From FEN-1219 sp963728995 (lineage in GTDB: Bacteria > Pseudomonadota > Gammaproteobacteria > Steroidobacterales > Rariloculaceae): DNA of 64,000 nt. The stretch covers positions 62,001 to 126,000 of the forward strand of contig CAVSMD010000003.1 of assembly GCA_963728995.1 (NCBI GenBank), written 5' to 3'. A program made the position numbers and the translations under genes. Numbering within the stretch: position 1 is the stretch's first letter; every line of letters starts with the position of its first letter. A model generated the notes under the pieces. The model saw nothing but the letters and a program-made list of their open reading frames with translations, did not search any database and was not told the DNA's origin. Shown piece after piece: positions 18,203-27,494 of this stretch.

Positions 18203-19339
18203 ATGACGACCATCGCCCGCCTAGGTTTGCGGGTTACGCTCGCAAGCGTGCTGGTCTTCGGCGGCATGCTGTTCAGCACCGCGGAAGCCCAGCTGACACC
18301 CGCGGGTGTCACGATCCAGAACCGCGCCACGGTGAGCTACTCGGTCGGCGGCGTAGCGCAGACCGCGATCGAGAGCTCGCCCACCGGCAACACCACGCCC
18401 GGCGTGAACGCCGGCGCCAACACGACGTTCGTCGTCGACAACCTGATCGACCTCACGGTCGCGGAGTCCTCCGGCAACGCGACGGTCACGGCGCCGGGTG
18501 CGACGAGCGCGGTGCTCGCGTTCACCGTGACGAACACCGGTAACTCGAACGAGGGTTACCAGCTGTCGCTCGCCGAGGAAGTCGGCACCACGCTGTTCGG
18601 CAACGCCGATACCTTCAACGTCGGCCTGCCGAATCTCACGATCCGCGTCGACGAGGATCCCAGCAGCGGCGGCGGCACCGGTAACGACAACTACGACGGC
18701 ACCGAGACCGCGACCGCGATCGACACGCTCGCGCCCGGCGCCTCGATCAGCGTCTTCGTGGTCGGCAACATCCCGTTGGGTGCCTTGAACGGCGCGTTCG
18801 CGAACGTGCGGGTGCAGGCGCGCGCGGCGACGCCAGGCACGAACGGCGCGACGCTCGAGGTCGCATCGCCCGGCGTGAACAATCCGGCGACGATCGAGAT
18901 CGTGTTCGGCGACGCCGGCAACGATGCCACCGAGAGCGCGGCCGATCAGTATGCGATCCAGTCGGCGGCCTTGACGGTCACGAAGGCCGCGGTGGTCATC
19001 AGCGATCCGTTCGCGAGCGCGAGCCCGCGCGCGGTGCCGGGCGCCATCGTCGAGTACACGATCACGGTCGCCAACGGCGGTGCGACGACCGCGACCGGGG
19101 TCGGCGTCAGCGATCCCGTGCCGGCGAACACGACCTTCGTGGCGGGGGCCTACGCAGGCCCGAGCGACCTGCAGATCACGGGCGGCGCGACGGCCTCGTG
19201 CGTCATCGAGACGCCCACCGACACGAACGGCGACGGCTGCTTCAACGACGGCACGAAGCTGGTCGTGGGTGCAACGGCGCTCGGCAACATCGCGGCGGGC
19301 GGCAACGCCACCGTGAAGTTCCGCGTCGAGATCAATTGA
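18203..19339 (+). CDS. exported DUF11-like protein C
   Basis: 378 residues with a strong AAGGAGG site before the ATG. The signal peptide is LRVTLASVLVFGGMLFSTAE plus AQ. The mature protein opens TPAGVTIQNRATVSYSVGG, the shared N-terminal motif, then AVLAFTVTNTGNSNEGYQLS, an Asp-rich stretch (IRVDEDPSSGGGTGNDNYDG) and the C-terminal DUF11 module (AVPGAIVEYTITVANGGATT; VSDPVPANTTFVAGAYAG). Near the end CVIETPTDTNGDGCFNDGT has a DTNGDG calcium-loop-like pattern within a possible Cys pair. It ends NATVKFRVEIN, like protein A. It is closely parallel to protein A, suggesting duplication. Probably secreted or displayed with the giant protein that follows. Confidence 0.83.
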   Translation: MTTIARLGLRVTLASVLVFGGMLFSTAEAQLTPAGVTIQNRATVSYSVGGVAQTAIESSPTGNTTPGVNAGANTTFVVDNLIDLTVAESSGNATVTAPGATSAVLAFTVTNTGNSNEGYQLSLAEEVGTTLFGNADTFNVGLPNLTIRVDEDPSSGGGTGNDNYDGTETATAIDTLAPGASISVFVVGNIPLGALNGAFANVRVQARAATPGTNGATLEVASPGVNNPATIEIVFGDAGNDATESAADQYAIQSAALTVTKAAVVISDPFASASPRAVPGAIVEYTITVANGGATTATGVGVSDPVPANTTFVAGAYAGPSDLQITGGATASCVIETPTDTNGDGCFNDGTKLVVGATALGNIAAGGNATVKFRVEIN

Positions 19340-19358
19340 TGCTCGACTGCTGACCACG

Positions 19359-22300
19359 ATGGGTGCGGCCGCAGCGGCGCGGCCACGCGAGACACGCGGC
19401 ACCGCGCCGCACCGGAACGTAGTCAGTCCGCAACGAGCGGGCGGGGCAGTGCAGCGCTGCTCCGCCCGCGCCGTTTGTTCGGACCCGTGTTGCGTACGCC
19501 CGTGGCAGCGGCGGTTACGGACCTGGGCGGCCGCGCTCGGCCTGGTCTGCGCGGCCGCCACGGCCCTCGCCGCCACGCCTGCCGGCACGTCGATCGCGAA
19601 TCGCGCCACGGTCGAGTTCATCGGCCCCGCCGGCGCCACGACGGCCGTCAGCAACGAGGTCGCCTTGCGGGCGGCACCGGCGCCGTCGCGCGCCGCGCTC
19701 TCGCTGCTGCGCGCGGACGCCGTGCGCGGCACACCGCTGACGGCGGCCATGACGCAGTGCGTCGGCACGGCGGGCACCACGCTGCTACCGCCGCCCATGC
19801 TGAGCAACGGCATGCCGCTACCGCTCGGCCAGGCGTTACCGCTCATGATCACGAGCACCGTGCACGGCGGCGAAGCCGTGTTCCTCGACCTCGTCGACGC
19901 CGACCGTAACCGCGATGCGACACAGCTCGATCACATCGAGCTCGTGCTGACGGCCGCCACCGGCGACAGCGAGACCGTGGTGCTCGAGGAAACGGCGTTG
20001 GACTCGGGGCGCTTCGTCGGCTACGTGCAAACGCGCGCGAGCGCGGCCACGGCCGGCAACTGCGTGCTCGAGGTCGAGCGCGACACCGACCTTACGGCAC
20101 GCTACGCCGACCCGCGGAGCACGAGCGACAGCACGTCTGCAACGGCGCTCGTCGATCCGTTCGGCATGGTGTTCGACTCGCGCACGGGTGCGCCGGTGAA
20201 TGGCGCACGCGTGCGGCTCATCGACGCGAGCACCGGCGCACCGGCCGCCGTGCTCGGCGACGACGGCGCCAGCCGCTTTCCCGCCGAGCTCGTCACGGGG
20301 CAGCCCGTCACCGATTCTGGCGGCACCGTGTACGCATTCCCGGCCGGTGTGTACCGCTTTCCGCTCGTCACGCCGGGCGCCTTTCGGCTCGAGATCGAGC
20401 CGCCGCGCAGCTACGCGTACCCCTCCCGCGCGGCGGAAGCTTCGCTGCAGGCGCTGCCGGCGGCGCCCTATCGTCTGCTGCCCGCGTCCTTCGGCGCGCC
20501 GCTCGACGTGACGGATGAGGCCGCCGCGGCCGTCGACGTTCCGCTCGATCCGGTCGGCACGACGTTGCAGCTCACCAAGACCTCCGCCGCCAAGTTCGCG
20601 GCCATCGGCGATTTCGTCCCGTACGGCCTTGCGCTGCGCAACGCCGGCGACGCGCCGGTGCGCGACATCGTCCTGACGGACGTGTTGCCGTCCACCATGC
20701 GCTATCGAGCGGGGTCTGCGCGGCTCGAATCCGGCGCACGCCTCGACCCCGAGATCAGCCCGGACGGTCTCACCCTCACGTTCCGGTTCGCCGAGCTCGC
20801 GGCCGCCGCACAGGTCAGCCTGCGCTACGTGGCCGTCGTGGCCGCGGGCAGCGACGACCTGAAGCTCGTGAACCGCGCGGTCGCCACGGCCGGCAACGGC
20901 ATCGAATCGAACGCCGCGAGCGCCACGGTGCAGCTGCAGGAGGAGCTGTTCCAGAGCACGGCCATCCTGCTCGGCCGCGTCGTCGAGGGCGATTGCAACA
21001 CGACCCTCGAAAGTGCGTCCGGCGTCGCGGGTGTGCGCGTCTATCTCGAGGACGGCCGCTACGCCATCACCGACAGCGAAGGCAAGTACCATTTCGAAGG
21101 CCTCGCGCCGGGCTCGCACGTCGCGCAGCTCGATACGATCACGGTGCCGCCGACGCTCGAGCCCGCGCGGTGCGACGCTCCCGTGCGCAGCGCTCGGAGT
21201 GCGATCTCGCAGTTCGTCGACACGCGCGGCGGCGGCCTCGCGAGCGCGAACTTCGTGCTCGCGCGCCGCGCTCCACCGACGGGCGACGCTCGACTGGCGC
21301 TGGCGACGGCGGCGGCGGCTGACGGTTTCACGCACACCGCGACGATCGACGCGACCGGCGTGGCGCTTGCGAACGCCGAGCTGCTCGTGCTGTTGCCGGT
21401 CGGGCTCGACTACGCAGTCGGCAGCGGCCAGCTCGGCGCGAGCGCAGCGGAACCCGAAGCGCGGGGCGGCGCGCTGCGCTTTCAGCTCGGCACGGTCGCG
21501 GCCGACGGCACCGTGACGCTGCAGTTCGCGACACGGCAGACGGCCGCACCGGTGGGCGTAACGGATCTGCCGATCCAGGCCGTGCTGCGGTTCGCCACGC
21601 CGACGGAGCGCTCGCAGCGCACGGCAGCGGCCGTGAACGTCGTGCATCGCGAAGCCGCGCGGCGCGAGGACGAGAGCTATCGATTCTCGCCGCGCTTCGA
21701 CGCGCTCGGGACCGCGATCGCGCCGGGCGATCGCCGCGAGCTCGAGCGCATCGCCGCGAGCTGGCGCGACATGGCGGACCTCACGATCGAGGTCGTCGGT
21801 CATACCGACCAGACACCGATCGCGGCGCGCAACCGCGCGCGGTTCCCCGACAATTACGCGTTGTCGCGCGCCCGAGCGCAGATCGTGGCGGATTACCTGC
21901 GCAGCGCGCTGCCCGGCGCGCAGCTCCTCGTCGACGGCCGCGGCGCGGAGCAACCGCTCTCGACCGGCACCGACGAGGACAGCCTCGCGCGCAATCGGCG
22001 CGTCGAGATCCGCATCACCGGGCTGCGCACGATCAAGGCGGAGACATTCGCCGTGGCGACGGCGAGCGCCACCGCCCCGCCGATCGCCACGACCGGCACG
22101 CTGGACGTCGGGCCGCGCGTCGCGATCCCTGCGCCGACGCGCGACTCCACGGTTCGCGACGAGCGGCCGCCGCCGAAAGTCGACATCGAGACGCTGCCGC
22201 CGGGTATCGCCTGGGTCGAGCCGGCACCGGACTTCGCACCGGGCGTCCCGAGCCTGAAGATCGCGATCGCGCATTTGCCGGCCCAGCACGTGACGCTGAC

Positions 22301-25280
22301 GGTGAACGGCCGCCCCGTCAGCGAGCTGAACTTCGACGGCGTGGCGACGAACGCGGCGAGCACGGTGGCGCTCTCTCGCTGGCGCGGCGTCGACCTCGTC
22401 GACGGCGACAACCGCCTCGTCGCGACGGTGCATGCGGACGACGGCGGCGTCGTGCAGGAGCTGACGCGCGTCGTGCGCTACGGCGCCGGCGGCGTGCGCG
22501 CCGAGCTCGTCGCGGAGCAGTCGCTGCTGACGGCCGACGGCCGCACCGAGCCCGTGATCGCGCTGCGCATCTTCGACGCATCGGGCCAGCCGGCGCGACC
22601 CGGAACGCTCGGCGCGTACAGCGTGGATCCGCCGTATCGAACGGCATGGGAGGTCGCGACGCTGCGCGACAACCCGCTGCTGGTCGCCAACCGGCGCGAG
22701 CCGACGTTTGCGGTGGGCGACGACGGCCTCGTGCGCATCGCGCTCGAGCCCACGGCGCAGACCGGCACTGTCGTCGTGCGCCTGAAATTCAACGAGCGCC
22801 AGGCGCAGGAGATCCGCGCATGGCTCACGCCGGAGCAGCGCGACTGGATCCTCGTCGGCCTCGCCGAGGGCACGGCAGCCTACACGCGCCTGCGCGCGGC
22901 GCTCGAGCCGGCGGGCGTGGAGGATGGGTACTCGAGCGATGGACGCGTGGCGTTCTTCGCAAAGGGCCGCGTCAAGGGCTCGACACTGTTGACGATCGCC
23001 TATGACTCCGCGCGCGATCGCGCCGAGGCGGAGCGGCGGCTGTTCGGCACGATCGAGCCCGACCGCTACTACACGCTGTACGGCGACGCGGTCGAGCAGC
23101 GGTTCGAGGCCGCCTCGACTCGCAAGCTGTATTTGAAGATCGAGCGACGCGCCCTCACGGCGTTGTTCGGCGATGTCGAGACGGGCTTCACGATCACGGA
23201 GCTCGGCCGTTACAGCCGCAGCCTGACGGGCGTGAAGACGGACTACGTCGGCCACCACGTGGCCGTCAGCGCGTTCGCCGCCGACAACCGCGAAACCTAC
23301 GGGCGTGACGAGCTGCGCGGCGACGGCACGTCGGGCCCGTATCGTCTGTCGCGCGACGGTCTCGTCGCCAACAGCGATCGGCTGCGAATCGAGGTCCGCG
23401 ATCGGGTCCGCAGCGACGTCGTCGTCGAGTCGCGGCTGCTCGCGCGATTCATCGATTACGGCATCGACTATCTGACCGGCACCGTCACCTTCAAGCAGCC
23501 GGTGCCGGGCCGCGACGCCGCGTTCAACCCCGTGTACGTGATCGCGGAGTACGAAACGCTCGAGCGCAACGACGGCGGCACCACGGCCGGCGCGCGCGCG
23601 ACGACCAAGCTCAAGGGCGAGAAGCTCGAGCTCGGCGCAACGCTGGTCGCCGAGGACTCGGCCGGCGGCGACACACACCTCACGGGCACGGACCTCAAGT
23701 TCCGGCCGAACGGCGCCCTCGAAATCCGCGCCGAGGCCGCGCGCACGGACTCGTCGAACCCGGCGCGCGGCGAGGCCGGAGCGTATCTCGCCGAGCTCGC
23801 GCGCGTCACGGAGCGGCTCGATCTGCAAGCCTACGTCCGCGAGCAGGAAGCGGGATTCGGCTTCGGCCAGCAGCTCGCGACCGAAACGGGCACGCGTAAG
23901 GTCGGCGTCGACGCGCGCGCCAAGCTTGCGGATCACTGGACGGCGCGCGGCGAGGCGCTGCGCCAGGAGAACCTCGCCACCGGCGCCGACCGCGCGCTGG
24001 TCTCGGCCGAGGGGCGTCGCGAGAGCGATGACGCGACCGCGAGCTTCGGCTTGCGACACGTCGTCGACGACTTACCGCAAAGCGGCTTGCAACGCTCCGA
24101 TCTCGTCACACTCGGCGGCAGCCGCGACGTGCTCGCCGACCGCGTGACGCTGCGGGCGCTGACCGAGCAGGCCGTCGGCGACCGCGACGCGAGCCTCGAC
24201 TTCCCGGAACGCACGACGCTCGGCGTCGATTACCACGTGAGCGCGGCCACGACGCTGTTCGCGGAAGTCGAGGACGCGAGCGGCAAGAACATCGACTCGA
24301 CGATGACGAGGATCGGCGTGCGCAGCCAGCCGTGGTCCGGCACACAGCTCGCATCGAGCGTGAATCACGAGTTCAGCGAATACGGGCCGCGCGTCTTCGC
24401 GACGATGGGACTCGCGCAGTCATGGCGAATCGGGCCGAGCTGGGCCATGGACGTCGGCGTCGATCAGAGCGAGACGCTGACCGGCGCGAACGCCGAGCAA
24501 CTGAATCCCGCGGTACCGCTGGTCTCGGGCAACACCGGCGAAGACTATCTCGCGACTTTCATCGGCGGCGCGTATCGCGCCGAGCTGTGGACGTTCACGT
24601 CGCGGCTCGAGCGGCGCGCTGCGCAAACCGCCGATCGATCGGCGCTCGTGACGGGCTTCTTCCGCGAGCCCATCGCGGGGCGCGCCCTGTCGCTGACGGC
24701 CCATTGGCTCGACAACGACGCGACCACGGGGGCAAGCCAGACCGTCGACACGCGGTTTTCGTACGCCTATCGCCCCATCGAGCGGCGCTTCGTCTTGCTC
24801 GAGCGGCTCGACCTTGCGCGCGATGATCGGCAGGACCCGCTCGCCAGCTACGCGACGGCGCGGCTCGTCGACAACCTCAACATGCATTGGCAGCTCGGCC
24901 AGAAGCTCGAGCTCGGCGCTCAGGTCGGCGCGCGATTCGCCCGCAGCACCATCGACGGCGAGCAATACTCCGGCTGGTCGTCGCTGCTCGGCGTCGATCT
25001 GCGACGCGACCTCACCAAGACCCTCGACATCGGCTTGCACGGCACGGAGCTCCGCTCGCGCGCAGCCGACACGCGCGAGCACTCGATCGGGCTCGACGTG
25101 GGGATCAACGCCGCGCGCAACCTATGGCTGTCGGTGGGTTACAACTTCCGCGGCTTCCGCGACGACGAGTTCGACGCGAGTCGCTATACCGCGACCGGAC
25201 CTTATATTCGCTTCCGCTTCAAGGGGGATCAGGACTCGCTGCGCGATCTCGATTTGTCGCGGCTGCGGCCCGGCCGCTAG
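19359..25280 (+). CDS. giant outer-membrane protein: DUF11 + carboxypeptidase-regulatory-like + OmpA domain + C-terminal beta-barrel
   Basis: 1,973 residues, uninterrupted. A signal-like segment (RRLRTWAAALGLVCAAATAL) ends near residue 72, so the true start may lie after 19359. Then: TPAGTSIANRATVEF (about 75, shared motif); a DUF11 domain about 400-520 (LTKTSAAKFAAIGDFVPYGL); a carboxypeptidase-regulatory/SdrD-B-like fold about 538-600 (GVRVYLEDGRYAITDSEGKY); an OmpA peptidoglycan-binding domain about 771-890 (VVGHTDQTP, LARNRRVEIRI); a linker about 900-1150; and a long C-terminal region about 1160-1960 (DRYYTLYGDAVEQRFEAAS; TELGRYSRSLTGVKTDYV) of alternating beta strands ending YIRFRFK, typical of an outer-membrane barrel, plus a 16-residue tail. 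It could anchor or export the DUF11 proteins encoded with it; that is inference. Confidence 0.85.
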   Translation: MGAAAAARPRETRGTAPHRNVVSPQRAGGAVQRCSARAVCSDPCCVRPWQRRLRTWAAALGLVCAAATALAATPAGTSIANRATVEFIGPAGATTAVSNEVALRAAPAPSRAALSLLRADAVRGTPLTAAMTQCVGTAGTTLLPPPMLSNGMPLPLGQALPLMITSTVHGGEAVFLDLVDADRNRDATQLDHIELVLTAATGDSETVVLEETALDSGRFVGYVQTRASAATAGNCVLEVERDTDLTARYADPRSTSDSTSATALVDPFGMVFDSRTGAPVNGARVRLIDASTGAPAAVLGDDGASRFPAELVTGQPVTDSGGTVYAFPAGVYRFPLVTPGAFRLEIEPPRSYAYPSRAAEASLQALPAAPYRLLPASFGAPLDVTDEAAAAVDVPLDPVGTTLQLTKTSAAKFAAIGDFVPYGLALRNAGDAPVRDIVLTDVLPSTMRYRAGSARLESGARLDPEISPDGLTLTFRFAELAAAAQVSLRYVAVVAAGSDDLKLVNRAVATAGNGIESNAASATVQLQEELFQSTAILLGRVVEGDCNTTLESASGVAGVRVYLEDGRYAITDSEGKYHFEGLAPGSHVAQLDTITVPPTLEPARCDAPVRSARSAISQFVDTRGGGLASANFVLARRAPPTGDARLALATAAAADGFTHTATIDATGVALANAELLVLLPVGLDYAVGSGQLGASAAEPEARGGALRFQLGTVAADGTVTLQFATRQTAAPVGVTDLPIQAVLRFATPTERSQRTAAAVNVVHREAARREDESYRFSPRFDALGTAIAPGDRRELERIAASWRDMADLTIEVVGHTDQTPIAARNRARFPDNYALSRARAQIVADYLRSALPGAQLLVDGRGAEQPLSTGTDEDSLARNRRVEIRITGLRTIKAETFAVATASATAPPIATTGTLDVGPRVAIPAPTRDSTVRDERPPPKVDIETLPPGIAWVEPAPDFAPGVPSLKIAIAHLPAQHVTLTVNGRPVSELNFDGVATNAASTVALSRWRGVDLVDGDNRLVATVHADDGGVVQELTRVVRYGAGGVRAELVAEQSLLTADGRTEPVIALRIFDASGQPARPGTLGAYSVDPPYRTAWEVATLRDNPLLVANRREPTFAVGDDGLVRIALEPTAQTGTVVVRLKFNERQAQEIRAWLTPEQRDWILVGLAEGTAAYTRLRAALEPAGVEDGYSSDGRVAFFAKGRVKGSTLLTIAYDSARDRAEAERRLFGTIEPDRYYTLYGDAVEQRFEAASTRKLYLKIERRALTALFGDVETGFTITELGRYSRSLTGVKTDYVGHHVAVSAFAADNRETYGRDELRGDGTSGPYRLSRDGLVANSDRLRIEVRDRVRSDVVVESRLLARFIDYGIDYLTGTVTFKQPVPGRDAAFNPVYVIAEYETLERNDGGTTAGARATTKLKGEKLELGATLVAEDSAGGDTHLTGTDLKFRPNGALEIRAEAARTDSSNPARGEAGAYLAELARVTERLDLQAYVREQEAGFGFGQQLATETGTRKVGVDARAKLADHWTARGEALRQENLATGADRALVSAEGRRESDDATASFGLRHVVDDLPQSGLQRSDLVTLGGSRDVLADRVTLRALTEQAVGDRDASLDFPERTTLGVDYHVSAATTLFAEVEDASGKNIDSTMTRIGVRSQPWSGTQLASSVNHEFSEYGPRVFATMGLAQSWRIGPSWAMDVGVDQSETLTGANAEQLNPAVPLVSGNTGEDYLATFIGGAYRAELWTFTSRLERRAAQTADRSALVTGFFREPIAGRALSLTAHWLDNDATTGASQTVDTRFSYAYRPIERRFVLLERLDLARDDRQDPLASYATARLVDNLNMHWQLGQKLELGAQVGARFARSTIDGEQYSGWSSLLGVDLRRDLTKTLDIGLHGTELRSRAADTREHSIGLDVGINAARNLWLSVGYNFRGFRDDEFDASRYTATGPYIRFRFKGDQDSLRDLDLSRLRPGR

Positions 25281-26074
25281 GGAACCTGGCAGCCAACGAC
25301 CGCATCGCCTTCACGACGCACGCCGAACTCGCGACGCTCGGTCACGGTCGAGCGCAGCGCGCCGGTCGTGAGATCGACCGTATGGGTCCAGTCGCGCAGC
25401 ACGATCCGGTCGCAGCTGCCGCCGCGCTCGAGGCTCGCGAGCACCAAGGTGTGCGCGAGTCCGTCCGTCGTGACTCCGCCGGCGCTCGACAGCACGGCGT
25501 GATCTGCGTTGTCGTACTCGCTGAATTGCCAGAGGTACTCGGCCAGCTCGCGCAGCGCCGCGGCGTCCAGCGGCCGGCGATTGAACGTGCCCGCGAAGTC
25601 GCCGGGCGCAGAGAGATCCACGCCGCTGCGATCGAGATAGTCGCAGCGGAATACCCGGATCCGCTCGTAGTGCTGCGGATCGCCGCGCGGCACCCGATCG
25701 AGCTCGAAATACCGCTCGGTCGCGTCGTTGCCGACGAGATCGAGATACGTCGGTGCCGCAAGCGCCAGCGTTTCCGACCACGCGAGCGCTTGCGTCCAGT
25801 CGTCGGTGCACAGCTCGTACTGCGCCGGCGCCGCGGGCGCGAGCTGCCGGCTCTTCACGTGATAGGTCGTGACCTGCGCGAACGACGCCGGTGCGGGATC
25901 GCCGAGAAACCCGTCGGGCGTGCGCACTGTGCCGGCATACAGCTGCGCGGCGATCGCCGCATCTTCGCTCGACACGGCCTCTGGTCCGCCGCGCTCGCCA
26001 TCGGGCGGCACCGTGCAGGCGCCGCAGCCGATCGCCACCGCGATAAAGAGCCAGCCGCGCTGCCGTCCGTGCAT
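25277..26074 (-). CDS. hypothetical lipoprotein
   Basis: 265 residues. MHGRQRGWLFIAVAIGCGAC is a signal peptide with lipobox-like IGCGAC; the Cys would be lipidated. The rest is soluble-looking (SFAQVTTYHVKSRQLAPAAP; AALRELAEYLWQFSEYDNAD; GSCDRIVLRDWTHTVDLTTG) with a few further Cys residues. I do not recognise a family. Its stop overlaps the giant outer-membrane gene's stop by 4 bp, tail to tail, so it is transcribed independently of that cluster. Periplasmic-face membrane location is inferred. Confidence 0.7.
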   Translation of the reverse strand: MHGRQRGWLFIAVAIGCGACTVPPDGERGGPEAVSSEDAAIAAQLYAGTVRTPDGFLGDPAPASFAQVTTYHVKSRQLAPAAPAQYELCTDDWTQALAWSETLALAAPTYLDLVGNDATERYFELDRVPRGDPQHYERIRVFRCDYLDRSGVDLSAPGDFAGTFNRRPLDAAALRELAEYLWQFSEYDNADHAVLSSAGGVTTDGLAHTLVLASLERGGSCDRIVLRDWTHTVDLTTGALRSTVTERREFGVRREGDAVVGCQVP

Positions 26075-26146
26075 GCAAAACCTCGTCCCGGCACTCCGGT
26101 GCCGCAGACCGGGTATCGGCCGCGCAGGGGTGGACTTGAGGGCCCG

Positions 26147-26332
26147 TCAGCCGTCGTGCTGTGCGAAATCGACGATGAAGCGGTTCACGGGCGCAACCTG
26201 CGGCTCGATGCGCTGGTAGGCGCCGAGCCACTGAAAGGTGACCTGCGCGAAGTGCACGTCGACGACCTTGCAGATCTGCCCCGGATACAGCAAGGATTCG
26301 TAGACGTCGCCAGGTTGCGGGTACTTGGGCAT
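26147..26332 (-). CDS. small hypothetical protein (61 aa)
   Basis: It begins MPKYPQPGDVYESLLYPGQI and continues CKVVDVHFAQVTFQWLGAYQ, a compact beta-rich sequence like a small SH3-type barrel (compare YjfA-like or 'PGDVY...GQICKVV' proteins). No signal or membrane segment. It lies 86 bp upstream, in the minus sense, of the kinase gene's end, in its own transcript or at the head of the next. Recognised only as a plausible protein by composition and low Arg content compared with shadow frames. Confidence 0.5.
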   Translation of the reverse strand: MPKYPQPGDVYESLLYPGQICKVVDVHFAQVTFQWLGAYQRIEPQVAPVNRFIVDFAQHDG

Positions 26333-26417
26333 TGCCTGTGGCCGATTCGTCGAGCTCCTTTTGTCGGCCGACCGGTCGCGGGCCTTGACGGCGCCGGCGT
26401 GTACCGCGTCGCAGATT

Positions 26418-27444
26418 TCAGATCAGCACGGCGAGCGGGGGCTCGTCGAGGGCCGCGCGCTGCTCCAGCAGCGCCTGCACGTGCTGCTCCCAGTAGCGCG
26501 CCTCGCCGAGCCACGGGAACGCGCGCGGGAAGGCCGGGTCATGCCAGCGGCGCGTGATCCACGCCGTGTAATGCATGAGCCGCAGCGCGCGCAGCGCCTC
26601 GATGAGCTGGAGCTCGCGATAGTCGAACTCGAAGAAGCGGCCGTAGCCCTCGAGCAGCTCGCCGAGCTGCGCGGCCATCTCGTCGCGCGAGCCCGCCAGG
26701 AATAGCCACAGATCCTGCACGGCCGGGCCGGTCATGCAATCGTCGAGGTCCACGAAGTGCGGGCCGTCGTCGGTCCACAGCACGTTGCCGCGATGGCAGT
26801 CGCCGTGGATGCGCAGCTCGCGGTAACGTCCGACCTCGGCGAAGCACGCGTCGATGGCGTCGAGCAACCGGTTCGTGATTTCTTCGTAGCTCGCGACGAG
26901 ATGCGGTGGCAACCAGTCGCCCGCGAGCACCTGCTCGACCGAGCGTGCGCCGAGCTCTTCGCGGTCGAGCGTCGGCCGCGCAACGAAGCGCCGCGTGGCG
27001 CCCACCGCGTGCAGCCGCCCCAGGAATCGCCCGAGCCACTCGCGGTCATCGCGCGTGCCGAGCTCGGGCCAGCGGCCGCCGCGGCGCTCGTAGACCGCAA
27101 ACCGATAGCCCTCGTGCTCGTGCAGCGTCTCCCCGTCATGGACCAGCGGCGGCACGACGGGGATCTCCTGCGTCGCGAGCTCGAGCGAGAACTCGTGCTC
27201 CTCGAGAATCGCGTCGTTCGCCCAGCGTCCGGGGCGATAGAACTTCGCCACGACGAAGCCTTCGGCCGTACCGATCTGGTAGACGCGATTCTCGTAGCTC
27301 GCGAGCGCCAGGATGCTGCCCGTGCACTCGAAGCCGCAGCTGCTCGGTCGCGCCGAGAATGACGTCGGGCGTGAGCCGCTCGTACGGCACCGGGTCCGGT
27401 GCGGCCGTGGCCGGTCGAGCGCGACGTCCGCGTGTCTTGGTCAT
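26418..27444 (-). CDS. srkA: stress response kinase SrkA (YihE family), frameshifted
   Basis: About 342 residues. The start is MTKTRGRRARPATAAPDPVP, then YERLTPDVILGATEQ. After one extra base near 27343 it continues SYENRVYQIG and AKFYRPGRWANDAILEEHEF, a hallmark of SrkA. The kinase core shows RIHGDCHRGNVLW (catalytic loop with His-Gly-Asp) and HFVDLDDCMTGPAVQDLW (metal-binding Asp), with RRWHDPAFPRAFPWLGEARY near the end. SrkA is a cytoplasmic Ser/Thr kinase of the aminoglycoside-phosphotransferase fold that protects cells during stress. It is the last gene of the gnd-zwf-pgl-glucoamylase run, about 50 bp after the glucoamylase stop. Confidence 0.92.
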
Positions 27445-27494
27445 TTGCCATCCCGGGGCCACGAGGCCAATCGCGCGATCATAGCAATGCCACG

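Noticed and set aside
19836..24059. A 1,407-residue open frame antisense to the giant outer-membrane gene
   Set aside because: Its sequence is dominated by Arg, Ala, His and Asp with no recognisable fold or signal, the usual mirror of a high-GC gene with strong codon bias. The plus-strand gene has a signal, OmpA motif and barrel pattern.
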